In this document: positions 1 to 5,951 of the stretch, one piece after another | Numbering within the stretch: the stretch's first letter is position 1 | Layout: each line of letters opens with the position of its first letter | From: Alphaproteobacteria bacterium | Lineage (GTDB): Bacteria; Pseudomonadota; Alphaproteobacteria; Acetobacterales; Acetobacteraceae | Direction: 5' to 3' | DNA: 7,828 nucleotides | NCBI GenBank assembly: GCA_013298245.1 | Contig: JAAFHD010000160.1 | Location: 1 to 7,828, forward strand | The notes under the pieces: model-generated | The model's database searches: none | Seen by the model: only the letters and a program-made list of their open reading frames with translations | Told to the model about the DNA's origin: nothing | Program-made: the position numbers and the translations under genes

Positions 1-996
1 CACGCCTACACCCTGCTGTTCTGCCCGATGGTGTTCGGCTTCCCCACCGAAATGTGGATCGCCCACGCCGCCTTCTGGCCCGCCATGGCACTGTGCTGGA
101 CGCCGGGTGGCGCGCCGCGCGCGGTGCTGGCAGCGGCCGCGTTGGCGGTGACCGCGCTGTCGCATGAGGCCGGGCTGTTATGGGTGCTCGGCCTGGCCGT
201 GCTGCTGCTGCCGGCATCCCCCGCTGGTTGGCGCGCAGGGCTGTTGGCGCTGCCCGCGCTGGCCGGCTGGGCGGCGATGAAGCTGCTGGTCACGCCCGAC
301 CCCTATGTCGCCGAAGTCATGGCGCGCGTGGCGCTGAGTTTCATGCAGCCGGGCAACCTGGTGGGATCGTTGTCGGCCACGCTGGTCGGTGCGCTGGCGC
401 TGTTTGGCGCGGCGCTGGCGCTGCGGCGCGGGCCTTGGGTGGCGCTGGCCATCGCGGCGGCCGGGCTGTTGGTCTGGTGGCTCGCCTTCGACACCACGCT
501 GCACGGCTGGGCGCGGTATTTCCTGCGCACGCTGATGTTCGGCGGTGTCGCACTGCTGGCCTTCCTGGCGGCGTTGCACAGCCGCGGCTGGTTGCCGCAG
601 CTGCAGCGCGCGACGCCCGCCATCATCGCGGCACTGCTGCTGGTCACGCTGGTGCATGGCGCGGAGACGGCGAAATTCACCGCCGCCTGGCGCGCGCATC
701 TGGCCGCCGTGCAGGCCTTGGCGCTGGGCGATGCGCGCGACCCGGCACTCGGCGATCCCGATTTTGTCAGCTTCGCTCGGCTGCCGGCGGCATCGGCGCC
801 GCTTGGCTGGCATTCCACCGCGCCCTTCCTCGGCGTGCTGGCGGCGGGCGGCGCGCCCACGCGCCTGCTGGTCGATCCAACCGCCGATTATTTCTGGTTC
901 GACTGCAGCACAGCCACCGCCAATGCTGCCGCCGAACGCCCGCTGCCGCAGCCCGCGCGCGAGATGCTGCGCCGCTACACCTGCGCCCGTCGTTGA
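1..996 (+). CDS. Polytopic membrane protein, 5' end beyond window
   Basis: The open frame enters from the left edge with no stop, so the true start lies outside; 331 residues are visible before the TGA at 994-996. An ATG at 28 is probably internal, because the residues before it read on naturally. The first two thirds are strongly hydrophobic, with about seven candidate membrane helices. Good examples are the Ala/Leu-rich stretch around ALAVTALSHEAG, the segment with GLLVWWLAF, and AIIAALLLVTLVHG. The last roughly 110 residues are soluble-looking and contain two cysteines (WFDCS and the final CARR). The layout (many helices, then a C-terminal non-membrane tail) resembles integral-membrane glycosyltransferases or O-antigen/exopolysaccharide membrane proteins, but I see no diagnostic catalytic motif. 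Function is unassigned. It ends 60 bases before the amidase start, on the same strand. Confidence 0.75.
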   Translation, partial: HAYTLLFCPMVFGFPTEMWIAHAAFWPAMALCWTPGGAPRAVLAAAALAVTALSHEAGLLWVLGLAVLLLPASPAGWRAGLLALPALAGWAAMKLLVTPDPYVAEVMARVALSFMQPGNLVGSLSATLVGALALFGAALALRRGPWVALAIAAAGLLVWWLAFDTTLHGWARYFLRTLMFGGVALLAFLAALHSRGWLPQLQRATPAIIAALLLVTLVHGAETAKFTAAWRAHLAAVQALALGDARDPALGDPDFVSFARLPAASAPLGWHSTAPFLGVLAAGGAPTRLLVDPTADYFWFDCSTATANAAAERPLPQPAREMLRRYTCARR

Positions 997-1047
997 TTGG
1001 CACTTGCCGGCGCATGGCGTTGCAGGCCACGCTGGCGGCAACAAGAC

Positions 1048-1054
1048 GAGGGGG
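1048..1054 (+). promoter_or_regulatory. Ribosome binding site deciding the amidase start
   Basis: The purine run GAGGGGG sits just before the ATG at 1057. It supports that start over the upstream in-frame ATG-like start at 997, which directly follows the previous stop, has no such site, and would add 20 residues that do not look like amidase. Confidence 0.6.
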
Positions 1055-1056
1055 CG

Positions 1057-2415
1057 ATGACCTATCACCCATCATGGCGTGGCGTGACCTTCCACGATGT
1101 CGTGCCCGCGGGCGTGCTCTCCGCGCGCGCCTTCCTGGAACAATGCCTGGAGCGCATCGCCGCGCGCGAACACATCGTGCAGGCTTTTGTTGCCATCGAT
1201 GAACGCGGCGCGCGGGCAGCGGCCGATGCCGCCAGCAAACGCCGGGCCGAGGGTCGCGCGCTGTCGCCCATCGACGGCATGCCCGTCGCCATCAAGGACC
1301 TGATCGAGACGGCGAACATGCCCACCCAGATGGGCTGCCGTGCCTATGACGGGAACTGGCCGAAGCGCGATTCCGCCATGGTGCAGGCGCTGCGCGAGGC
1401 GGGTGCGATCATCCTGGCCAAAGCCGTCACGACCGAGCTCGGCATGAGCGAGCCTGGACCAACCACCAACCCATGGAACACCGCGCGCACGCCAGGTGGC
1501 AGCTCATCCGGCAGCGCGGCCGCGGTGGCGGCGGGCTTCGTGCCAGTGGCGATCGGCACGCAGGTGGCCGGTTCCATCATCCGCCCCGCCGCCTATTGCG
1601 GGAATTGGGCGCTGAAGCCGACCCAGGGCGGCGTGCATCGCGGCGAACGCCAGGGCACCAGCCAGTCCACCGCCGGCCCGCATGCGAACAGCGCCCAGGA
1701 TGCGTGGCTGGTGGCGCGCGAAATCAGCCGCCGCGTGGGCGGTGATCCGGGCACGCCGGGGCTGCTGGGGCCGCTCTCGACGCCGGACCCGGTGCGGCCT
1801 GTGCGCCTGGGGGTGCTGCGCACGGAATGCTGGCCGCGCATCGATGGCGCGAGCCAGATGGCCTTTATCCAATACGTGAAATCCCTGCCCGCGGAGGTGG
1901 TCTTCCCCGAGGATGATCCAGCATTGGCGGCATTGGAAACGGCGGTGGCGGACGCGATGGCCATCGGCACAAAAATCACCGCCTTCGAGAACCGCTGGGC
2001 CTTCCGCAATCTGGCGCGCGACAAGCTCTCGCGCCGCATGATCGCGCGGCTGGATGCGAGTGCGGCCTGGGTGCAGGAGGACTACATCGCGGCGATGGAA
2101 TTGCGCGCGGCGATGCGCGCGGCACAGGCCGCATTGGCGCCGCGCTATGATGCGCTGCTGGCGCTGGCCTGCCCCGGCCCCGCGCCCTTCTGGAACCCCA
2201 ACGCGCCAAACGCAGATGACAACCCGCGCCCCACGGGCGACCCATCCTGCAATGCCGCGACCTCCGCGCTGGGCTGCCCCGCGGTGACGGTGCCGGTGAT
2301 GGCGGTGGCGGGCATGCCGGTCGGCGTGCAGGTGATCGGCCAGCCGCACCAGGATGCGAAGGCGATGGGCATCGCGCGCTGGATGCATGGGGCGGCGCCG
2401 CATCTGGTGGCGTAG
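1057..2415 (+). CDS. Amidase signature family amidohydrolase
   Basis: A 452-residue enzyme of the amidase signature family, which hydrolyses carbon-nitrogen amide bonds in the cytoplasm through a Ser-cisSer-Lys triad. The triad is visible: Lys80 in PVAIKD, Ser149 in the GGSSSGS loop (147-153) and nucleophile Ser173 in GTQVAGSIIRPA. The Ser149-Ser173 spacing of 24 residues matches characterised members such as malonamidase and FAAH. The C-terminal GCPAVTVPV and GMPVGVQVIG segments are also typical. Length is normal for the shorter members. In many homologues the position before the nucleophile dipeptide is GGS; here it is AGS, a mild change. The substrate cannot be read from sequence. The gene lies 68 bases upstream of mtnA on the same strand and may be co-transcribed with it, though no amidase step is known in methylthioadenosine salvage. 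Confidence 0.92.
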   Translation: MTYHPSWRGVTFHDVVPAGVLSARAFLEQCLERIAAREHIVQAFVAIDERGARAAADAASKRRAEGRALSPIDGMPVAIKDLIETANMPTQMGCRAYDGNWPKRDSAMVQALREAGAIILAKAVTTELGMSEPGPTTNPWNTARTPGGSSSGSAAAVAAGFVPVAIGTQVAGSIIRPAAYCGNWALKPTQGGVHRGERQGTSQSTAGPHANSAQDAWLVAREISRRVGGDPGTPGLLGPLSTPDPVRPVRLGVLRTECWPRIDGASQMAFIQYVKSLPAEVVFPEDDPALAALETAVADAMAIGTKITAFENRWAFRNLARDKLSRRMIARLDASAAWVQEDYIAAMELRAAMRAAQAALAPRYDALLALACPGPAPFWNPNAPNADDNPRPTGDPSCNAATSALGCPAVTVPVMAVAGMPVGVQVIGQPHQDAKAMGIARWMHGAAPHLVA

Positions 2416-2436
2416 CTTTCGGCCATGTGACAATGC

Positions 2437-2462
2437 GCGCGCCGCCGCTTGGCAGGGCGCGC
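2437..2462 (+). other. GC-rich hairpin between amidase and mtnA
   Basis: GCGCGCC (2437-2443) and GGCGCGC (2456-2462) can pair as a 7-bp stem with a 12-base loop, 22 bases before the mtnA start. No T-tract follows, so it is not a good intrinsic terminator. It does not match a riboswitch I recognise. In such GC-rich DNA it may be chance. Confidence 0.25.
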
Positions 2463-2483
2463 GGCCTGCGGCATGGGGCGCGC

Positions 2484-3566
2484 ATGAAGATCCATGGCCG
2501 CGATTATCGTTCTGTCTGGCTGGATGCCGATGGCTGGGGTGTGCGCATCCTGGACCAGACCATGCTGCCCTGGCGGGTCGAGGAACTGCGCCTGGAAACC
2601 GCTGATGACGCGGCGCGCGCCATCATCACCATGCAGACGCGCGGCGCGCCGTTGATCGGCGCAGTCGCTGCATATGGCTTGGCGCTGGCGATGCGCCGCG
2701 CGCCCGATACGCTGCACGCGGTGGCGGACATGCTGGGCGAGACGCGCCCCACCGCCATCAACCTGCGCTGGGCGCTGCAACGCATGGTCGCACGGCTGGC
2801 CAATCTGCCGCCTGAGGCACGCGCCGCCACCGCCTATGCCGAAGCCGCCGCGATCGCCGATGACGATGTGGAGACCTGCCGGCTGATCGGTGCGCATGGC
2901 CTGCCGCTGCTGGCTGAAATCGCGGCCCGGCGCGGCCGGGTGAACGTGCTGACGCATTGCAATGCCGGCTGGGTGGCGACGGTGGATTACGGCACCGCGC
3001 TGTCACCCATCTACCAGGCGCATGATGCGGGCATCGATGTACATGTCTGGGTGGATGAGACGCGGCCGCGCAACCAGGGTGCCGCGCTGACTGCTTTCGA
3101 ACTGGGCGCGCATGGCGTGCGCCACACGGTGGTGGCGGACAATGCCGGCGGGCATCTGATGCAGCACGGCGAGGTCGATATCGTGATTGTCGGCACCGAC
3201 CGGGTGACGCGGCGGGGCGATGTCGCGAACAAGATCGGCACCTATCTGAAGGCGCTGGCGGCGCGCGACAATGGCGTGCCCTTCTGGGTGGCGCTGCCGC
3301 ATTCGACCTTCGATCCGCGCGTGAGCGATGGGGTGACGGAAATCCCCATCGAGGAACGCGCCGCGGCGGAGGTGACGCACCTGACAGGGCCGGATGCGGA
3401 TGGCGTGCTGCGGCGTGTGCAGGTGACAGCACCTGGCAGTGCGGCGGCCAATCCGGCCTTTGACGTGACGCCCGCGCGGCTGGTGACGGGGCTGATCACC
3501 GAGCGTGGGCGGTGTGATGCGAGCGAAGCGGGATTGCGCGGGCTGTATCCGGAAAAATTCGCGTGA
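2484..3566 (+). CDS. mtnA: S-methyl-5-thioribose-1-phosphate isomerase
   Basis: A 360-residue aldose-ketose isomerase that converts 5-methylthioribose 1-phosphate to 5-methylthioribulose 1-phosphate, in the cytoplasm, during salvage of methylthioadenosine left from SAM use. Family marks are VRILDQTMLPW (20-30), the phosphate loop QTRGAPLIG (51-59), THCNAGWVAT with catalytic Cys159, DNAGGHLMQHGEVD (219-232), VGTDR with catalytic Asp239, and GDVANKIGTY (245-254). Cys159 and Asp239 match the B. subtilis enzyme's Cys160 and Asp240. Family members usually have VGADRI where this one has VGTDRV. An in-frame GTG at 2427 would add 19 residues but has no ribosome site. ATG at 2484 is chosen because MKIHGRDYRSVWL aligns with the usual N-terminus. 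The stop overlaps the next gene. Some relatives also act on 5-deoxyribose 1-phosphate, so the physiological substrate could be either or both. Confidence 0.95.
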   Translation: MKIHGRDYRSVWLDADGWGVRILDQTMLPWRVEELRLETADDAARAIITMQTRGAPLIGAVAAYGLALAMRRAPDTLHAVADMLGETRPTAINLRWALQRMVARLANLPPEARAATAYAEAAAIADDDVETCRLIGAHGLPLLAEIAARRGRVNVLTHCNAGWVATVDYGTALSPIYQAHDAGIDVHVWVDETRPRNQGAALTAFELGAHGVRHTVVADNAGGHLMQHGEVDIVIVGTDRVTRRGDVANKIGTYLKALAARDNGVPFWVALPHSTFDPRVSDGVTEIPIEERAAAEVTHLTGPDADGVLRRVQVTAPGSAAANPAFDVTPARLVTGLITERGRCDASEAGLRGLYPEKFA

Positions 3567-4147
3567 GCGATGCGCGGCGCGAAGCGCCCGCCGCCGCGCG
3601 CAATCGTGAGCCCATCCTGGCAGCACTGCTGCAGCACCTGGCGCACGGCGCGCGGCTGTTGGAAGTGGCGTCGGGCAGTGGCGAACACGCCTTATGGATC
3701 GGCCAGGCGCGGCCGGATTTGTGGGTGCAGCCTTCCGATCCGCAGCCCGAAGCGCGGGCTTCGATCGCGGCCTGGTGCGCGGGCGTGCCGAACATCGCAC
3801 CTCCCCTGGCGCTGGACGCCGCCGGCGAATGGCCCGCGATCGGCGCCGATGCGGTGCTGTGCATCAACATGATCCACATCGCACCCTGGGCCGCGACTGA
3901 GGGATTGCTGCGCGGTGCTGCGCGCGTGCTGGCGCGGGGTGGCGCGCTGTTCCTCTATGGCCCCTATCGCGTGGGCGGGGCGATGGTGGACAGCAACCAG
4001 GCCTTCGATGAACGACTGCGCGCCGAGAACCCCGAATGGGGCGTGCGCGCGCTTGAGGATGTGGTGGCCGCCGCGCAAGGCTTCGCGCCACCCATCGTGA
4101 CCGCGCTGCCGGCCAACAACCTGTTCGTGGAATTGCGTCGGCTTTAG
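3563..4147 (+). CDS. DUF938 family SAM-binding methyltransferase-like protein
   Basis: A 194-residue protein of the DUF938 family, which has a class I methyltransferase fold; no reaction is established to my knowledge. Visible signatures are NREPIL (14-19), the SAM-binding loop LLEVASGSGEHA (32-43), QPSDP (56-60), CINMIHIAPW (100-109), LYGPYR (131-136), SNQAFDERLR (144-153), NPEWG (156-160) and the closing PANNL (183-187). Length is normal and complete. The GTG start overlaps the mtnA TGA by four bases (GTGA), which implies translational coupling; GGAA lies about nine bases upstream. The TAG stop at 4145-4147 is part of the TTAG sequence duplicated by the adjoining mobile element. The coupling to mtnA makes a role with sulfur or methyl metabolites plausible, but that is inference from position. 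Confidence 0.9.
   Translation: MSDARREAPAAARNREPILAALLQHLAHGARLLEVASGSGEHALWIGQARPDLWVQPSDPQPEARASIAAWCAGVPNIAPPLALDAAGEWPAIGADAVLCINMIHIAPWAATEGLLRGAARVLARGGALFLYGPYRVGGAMVDSNQAFDERLRAENPEWGVRALEDVVAAAQGFAPPIVTALPANNLFVELRRL
4144..4147. repeat. Left target-site duplication TTAG
   Basis: TTAG directly abuts the left terminal repeat of the MITE and recurs at 4318-4321 directly after the right one. Its last three bases are the DUF938 stop codon. TTAG fits the YTAR target preference known for IS5-type elements. Confidence 0.7.
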
Positions 4148-4194
4148 CAGGCTGCTGAAAAACTGGACGGGTCGGTCTGGCGGGTCATTTCCGC

Positions 4195-4211
4195 GCACGA
4201 TTCGTTCGTGC
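4195..4211. repeat. MITE internal hairpin 1
   Basis: GCACGA (4195-4200) pairs with TCGTGC (4206-4211) around a five-base loop. It overlaps one copy of the TTCGTGCC direct repeat. Confidence 0.5.
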
Positions 4212-4214
4212 CTC

Positions 4215-4237
4215 GCCAGGATGAACAACATCCTGGC
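4215..4237. repeat. MITE internal hairpin 2
   Basis: GCCAGGATG (4215-4223) pairs perfectly with CATCCTGGC (4229-4237), a 9-bp stem with the five-base loop AACAA. This is the central hairpin of the element. Confidence 0.6.
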
Positions 4238-4249
4238 TTCGTCCCGGCC

Positions 4250-4275
4250 TTTCGTGCCCTCCCCTTGGCACGAAA
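4250..4275. repeat. MITE internal hairpin 3
   Basis: TTTCGTGCC (4250-4258) pairs perfectly with GGCACGAAA (4267-4275), a 9-bp stem with an eight-base pyrimidine-rich loop. The right arm could alternatively pair with the TTCGTGCC copy at 4205-4212. Confidence 0.6.
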
Positions 4276-4317
4276 ATTCCCTCGCCAGCCCTCAACCGCC
4301 AGTTTTTCAGCAGCCTG

Positions 4318-4321
4318 TTAG
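4318..4321. repeat. Right target-site duplication TTAG
   Basis: Second copy of TTAG, directly after the right terminal repeat. It also forms the first bases of the neighbouring AT-richer repeat (TTAGAGCATTTTC). Confidence 0.7.
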
Positions 4322-4367
4322 AGCATTTTCAAGCGAAACGGACACGCGTAGCGACTCGAAAAATGCG
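4320..4367. repeat. AT-richer imperfect inverted repeat, possible alphaproteobacterial intergenic repeat
   Basis: GAGCATTTTCAAGCG near the left end and CGACTCGAAAAATGCG near the right end are imperfect reverse complements with small gaps. The stretch is clearly less GC-rich than the flanking genes. The opening AGAGCATTTTC followed by AAGCGAA resembles intergenic repeats I recall from alphaproteobacterial genomes; this is memory, not a search. No coding potential is seen. The stretch from here to 4393 holds nothing else I can name. Confidence 0.45.
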
Positions 4368-4393
4368 ACAAAACAACGAGCTAGACTTGTCAA

Positions 4394-4411
4394 ACCGCAT
4401 CCTCATGCGGT
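4394..4411. terminator. Small hairpin downstream of the minus-strand methyltransferase gene
   Basis: ACCGCAT (4394-4400) pairs with ATGCGGT (4405-4411) around a four-base loop. On the minus strand it lies 14 bases past the stop of the gene ending at 4426 and is followed by only a short TTTG, so it is at best a weak intrinsic terminator. It could instead be part of the neighbouring repeat. Confidence 0.3.
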
Positions 4412-4425
4412 GAAACCGGTCTGGT

Positions 4426-5136
4426 TCAGCGCGGATCGGCGCCGAATTTTTCCAGCGCCGCCGCCATCACCCCAGGCGTCACCGCGCGTGGCTGCAACAG
4501 TGCGAGCGTGCCGGCCGAACCCACCACATCGAAGAACGGCGCCAGTGCCTCCTGGTAGGCTCGGCGCGGCCACCAGTCATGCACCGCGACATGCCCGCCG
4601 GCGGCCATGCGGCCGTGCGCGGCCAGCGCGCAAGCGATGCGGAAACGTCCATCGACCAGCACAAGTTCGGCGCGCGGCATGACCAGCCAGGGCGCGCCCC
4701 AATAGCGCCAGGCGGTGTCCGCACTGACCGTGCCCATGGGCCAGCCCCAATCGCCGGTCGGGCCGATATCGACATGCCAGGGCGTGAAGCGGCCATGCAC
4801 CGCGGCGGCCTCGACCTCCGGCGCTGCGGCGACGCGTTGCAGCCAGTTGGCATCCGAATCGATGGAGAGCAGCCGCCCGGCACCGGCCGCCAGCATCAAC
4901 CGCGTGCTGCCACCGCAGCCGAATTCGACCACGCGTTCGGCCTTGGACGCCAGCGTGGACAGCAGCGCTGTCTCGGCTTCCGTCATGGCGGCGGGCAGGC
5001 TGGTGGGCAGGGAGGGGCCGGCCGCCGGCAGGCCATCATACAGATTGGGCAGCTTCAGATCGGGCAGGGCGATGCTGCGCGGCACCGGCGGCAAGGTCTG
5101 CGCGGGGGGCGGCAGGGTATCCAGTTGCAGCAGCAT
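4426..5136 (-). CDS. Class I SAM-binding methyltransferase-like protein, function unknown
   Basis: A 236-residue soluble protein. Residues 1-50 are rich in proline and leucine and look like a poorly structured leader. The methyltransferase-like core starts near 54. VVEFGCGGST (69-78) is a motif I SAM-binding loop, and LLSIDSDANW (89-98) supplies the acidic residue at the end of strand 2. LVLVDGRFR (159-167) fills the motif IV position, and GGHVAVHDWWPRR (180-192) is a late-strand motif. The order fits a Rossmann-type methyltransferase, and VDGRFR plus HDWW resembles small sugar- or lipid-associated methyltransferases, but the substrate is not readable. GGAG lies nine bases before the ATG at 5136. 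The gene is 68 bases downstream of the VOC gene, same strand, and converges on the DUF938 gene across the repeat-filled gap. Confidence 0.8.
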   Translation of the reverse strand: MLLQLDTLPPPAQTLPPVPRSIALPDLKLPNLYDGLPAAGPSLPTSLPAAMTEAETALLSTLASKAERVVEFGCGGSTRLMLAAGAGRLLSIDSDANWLQRVAAAPEVEAAAVHGRFTPWHVDIGPTGDWGWPMGTVSADTAWRYWGAPWLVMPRAELVLVDGRFRIACALAAHGRMAAGGHVAVHDWWPRRAYQEALAPFFDVVGSAGTLALLQPRAVTPGVMAAALEKFGADPR

Positions 5137-5204
5137 GAGGGGCGTCTCCGTCTTGGTGCCGGCAGATTTAGCCGGGTGCCCCCTAAGCGACGGTTAACGG
5201 CGCA

Positions 5205-5615
5205 TCACGCCCGCGGCCAATACGTGCCGAAGGACCAAAGATTGCCCTCTGGGTCCCGGCAGGCGAATTCGCGGCTGCCATAGTCGGTGTCGCGCAACGC
5301 CATCTCGATCCGCGTGCCCGCCGCGACAGCCTTGGCATGCAAGGCATCCGGGTCATCGACGGCGACATACAGCGCATCCGTCCGCCGCCCGCCTTGCGCA
5401 CCGACCAGCGCGCCATAGGCGTCGTCCCGCTCTTGGCCCAGCATCAGCATGGAACGTCCAAAGGCCAGTTCCGCATGCTGCACGACGCCGTCGTTGCGAT
5501 GCACCGCATGCTCGCGGAAACCCAGCACCTCCACCAGCCAGCGGATCATGGCATCCGCGTCCCTGCACCGCAGCGTGGGGAAAATGCGCGGAGCTTCCTG
5601 GTCGGTTGCGTTCAT
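5205..5615 (-). CDS. VOC-superfamily (glyoxalase/bleomycin-resistance-like) protein
   Basis: A 136-residue single-domain protein of the vicinal oxygen chelate fold, with two babbab halves. The N-terminal half carries IFPTLRCRDADAMIRWLVEVLGF (11-33). The C-terminal half carries ALYVAVDDPDALHAKAVAAG (81-100) and the strongly typical DYGSREF-ACRDPEGNLWSFGTYW (111-133). His47 in VQHAEL and Glu116 in SREF are candidate metal ligands. Members range from glyoxalases to antibiotic-binding proteins; this PhnB/bleomycin-resistance-like subtype usually has no known substrate. ATG at 5615 is chosen over the in-frame GTG at 5633 because GGAG (5625-5628) stands nine bases before it, while the GTG has no ribosome site. 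Upstream, 66 bases away on the same strand, is an AraC regulator remnant, a frequent neighbour of such genes. Confidence 0.88.
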   Translation of the reverse strand: MNATDQEAPRIFPTLRCRDADAMIRWLVEVLGFREHAVHRNDGVVQHAELAFGRSMLMLGQERDDAYGALVGAQGGRRTDALYVAVDDPDALHAKAVAAGTRIEMALRDTDYGSREFACRDPEGNLWSFGTYWPRA

Positions 5616-5624
5616 GGTGATGGT

Positions 5625-5628
5625 CTCC
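5625..5628 (-). promoter_or_regulatory. Ribosome binding site deciding the VOC gene start
   Basis: GGAG on the minus strand, nine bases before ATG 5615. It lies inside the longer frame that begins at GTG 5633, which argues that the longer frame is not the translated one. Confidence 0.6.
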
Positions 5629-5681
5629 TGCACGGTTTCGGTGACCGTGGCAGCCTTCTGGGGGCGCGTCTTGAAGATTTG

Positions 5682-5951
5682 TCAGGCCTCGTGCCGGTCT
5701 TCGGTGCCGCGCATGCGCGGGTCCAGCGCGGCCATGCGCTGGCGCCATGCAGTCGGCGTCTCCCCGGCCAGATCGGCGCAGTCGCGCGCCAGATGCGCCT
5801 GGTCGGCATCGCCGGCATCGGCGGCCCATGACCGCCCGCGGCGAACCAGTGCGAACAGATCATGTGATGGCAATGCTGCCCCCTCGACGACAGCATAGAC
5901 CACGCATGACGTCGCCGGTGGGATCAAACCCTGCACGGCGGCTGGCCTCAC
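5682..5951 (-). pseudogene. Decayed AraC-family regulator, C-terminal fragment
   Basis: The last ~50 codons of this 89-codon frame match the end of an AraC-family DNA-binding domain: ADAGDADQAHLARDCADLAGETPTAW corresponds to the usual ...AGYADQAHLxRxxxxxxGxTPTxx second helix-turn-helix. The rest of a normal 250-300 residue regulator (sensor domain and first helix-turn-helix) is absent, and codons 1 to about 35 do not resemble the family. RGRSWAADAGDADQ looks shortened before ADAG compared with typical members, and the usual GY is GD, both signs of decay. A GTG at 5951 overlaps the preceding gene's TGA by four bases, so a short peptide could be made by coupling, but a working regulator is unlikely. 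The similarity probably begins near 5850. Confidence 0.6.

Larger units (their letters stand above)
4148..4317. mobile_element. 170-bp MITE with 19-bp perfect terminal inverted repeats
   Basis: CAGGCTGCTGAAAAACTGG at 4148-4166 is the exact reverse complement of 4299-4317. Beyond these 19 bp the two ends keep partial complementarity inwards for roughly another 25 bases (shared CTGGCG-type blocks). The element carries no transposase and no convincing ORF, so it is a non-autonomous element that would need an enzyme supplied elsewhere. Four-base TTAG duplications flank it, which points to transposition. TTAG matches the YTAR target of IS5-family elements, but the parent family is inferred. Internally there are three hairpins and short direct repeats (TTCGTGCC at 4205-4212 and 4251-4258; CCTCGCCAG at 4211-4219 and 4280-4288). 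It fills most of the gap between convergent genes and may act there as a transcription barrier. Confidence 0.8.

Noticed and set aside
178..1068. Long minus-strand open frame opposite the membrane protein gene
   Set aside because: Arg/Gln-rich low-complexity translation with no motifs; it is the antisense shadow of a GC-rich gene. The same holds for the long minus frames at 1504-2433, 2145-2957 and 3003-3800.
2416..2483. Riboswitch upstream of mtnA
   Set aside because: The gap is only 68 bases and shows one GC hairpin. I see none of the conserved SAM-I or SAM-II core elements.
4367..4400. Possible minus-strand promoter, with TTGACA at 4388-4393
   Set aside because: A TTGACA-like box is present, but no TATAAT-like box lies 16-18 bases downstream and no gene follows in that direction, since the next gene is convergent.
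4221..4682. Plus-strand open frame of 153 codons starting inside the MITE
   Set aside because: It begins in the hairpin of a non-coding element, crosses two repeats and continues antisense to a real methyltransferase gene. Its composition (Pro/Arg/Ser-rich) is typical of a chance frame in GC-rich DNA.
5137..5204. Promoter or terminator between the VOC and methyltransferase genes
   Set aside because: No stem with a T-tract and no convincing paired promoter boxes in the 68 bases.
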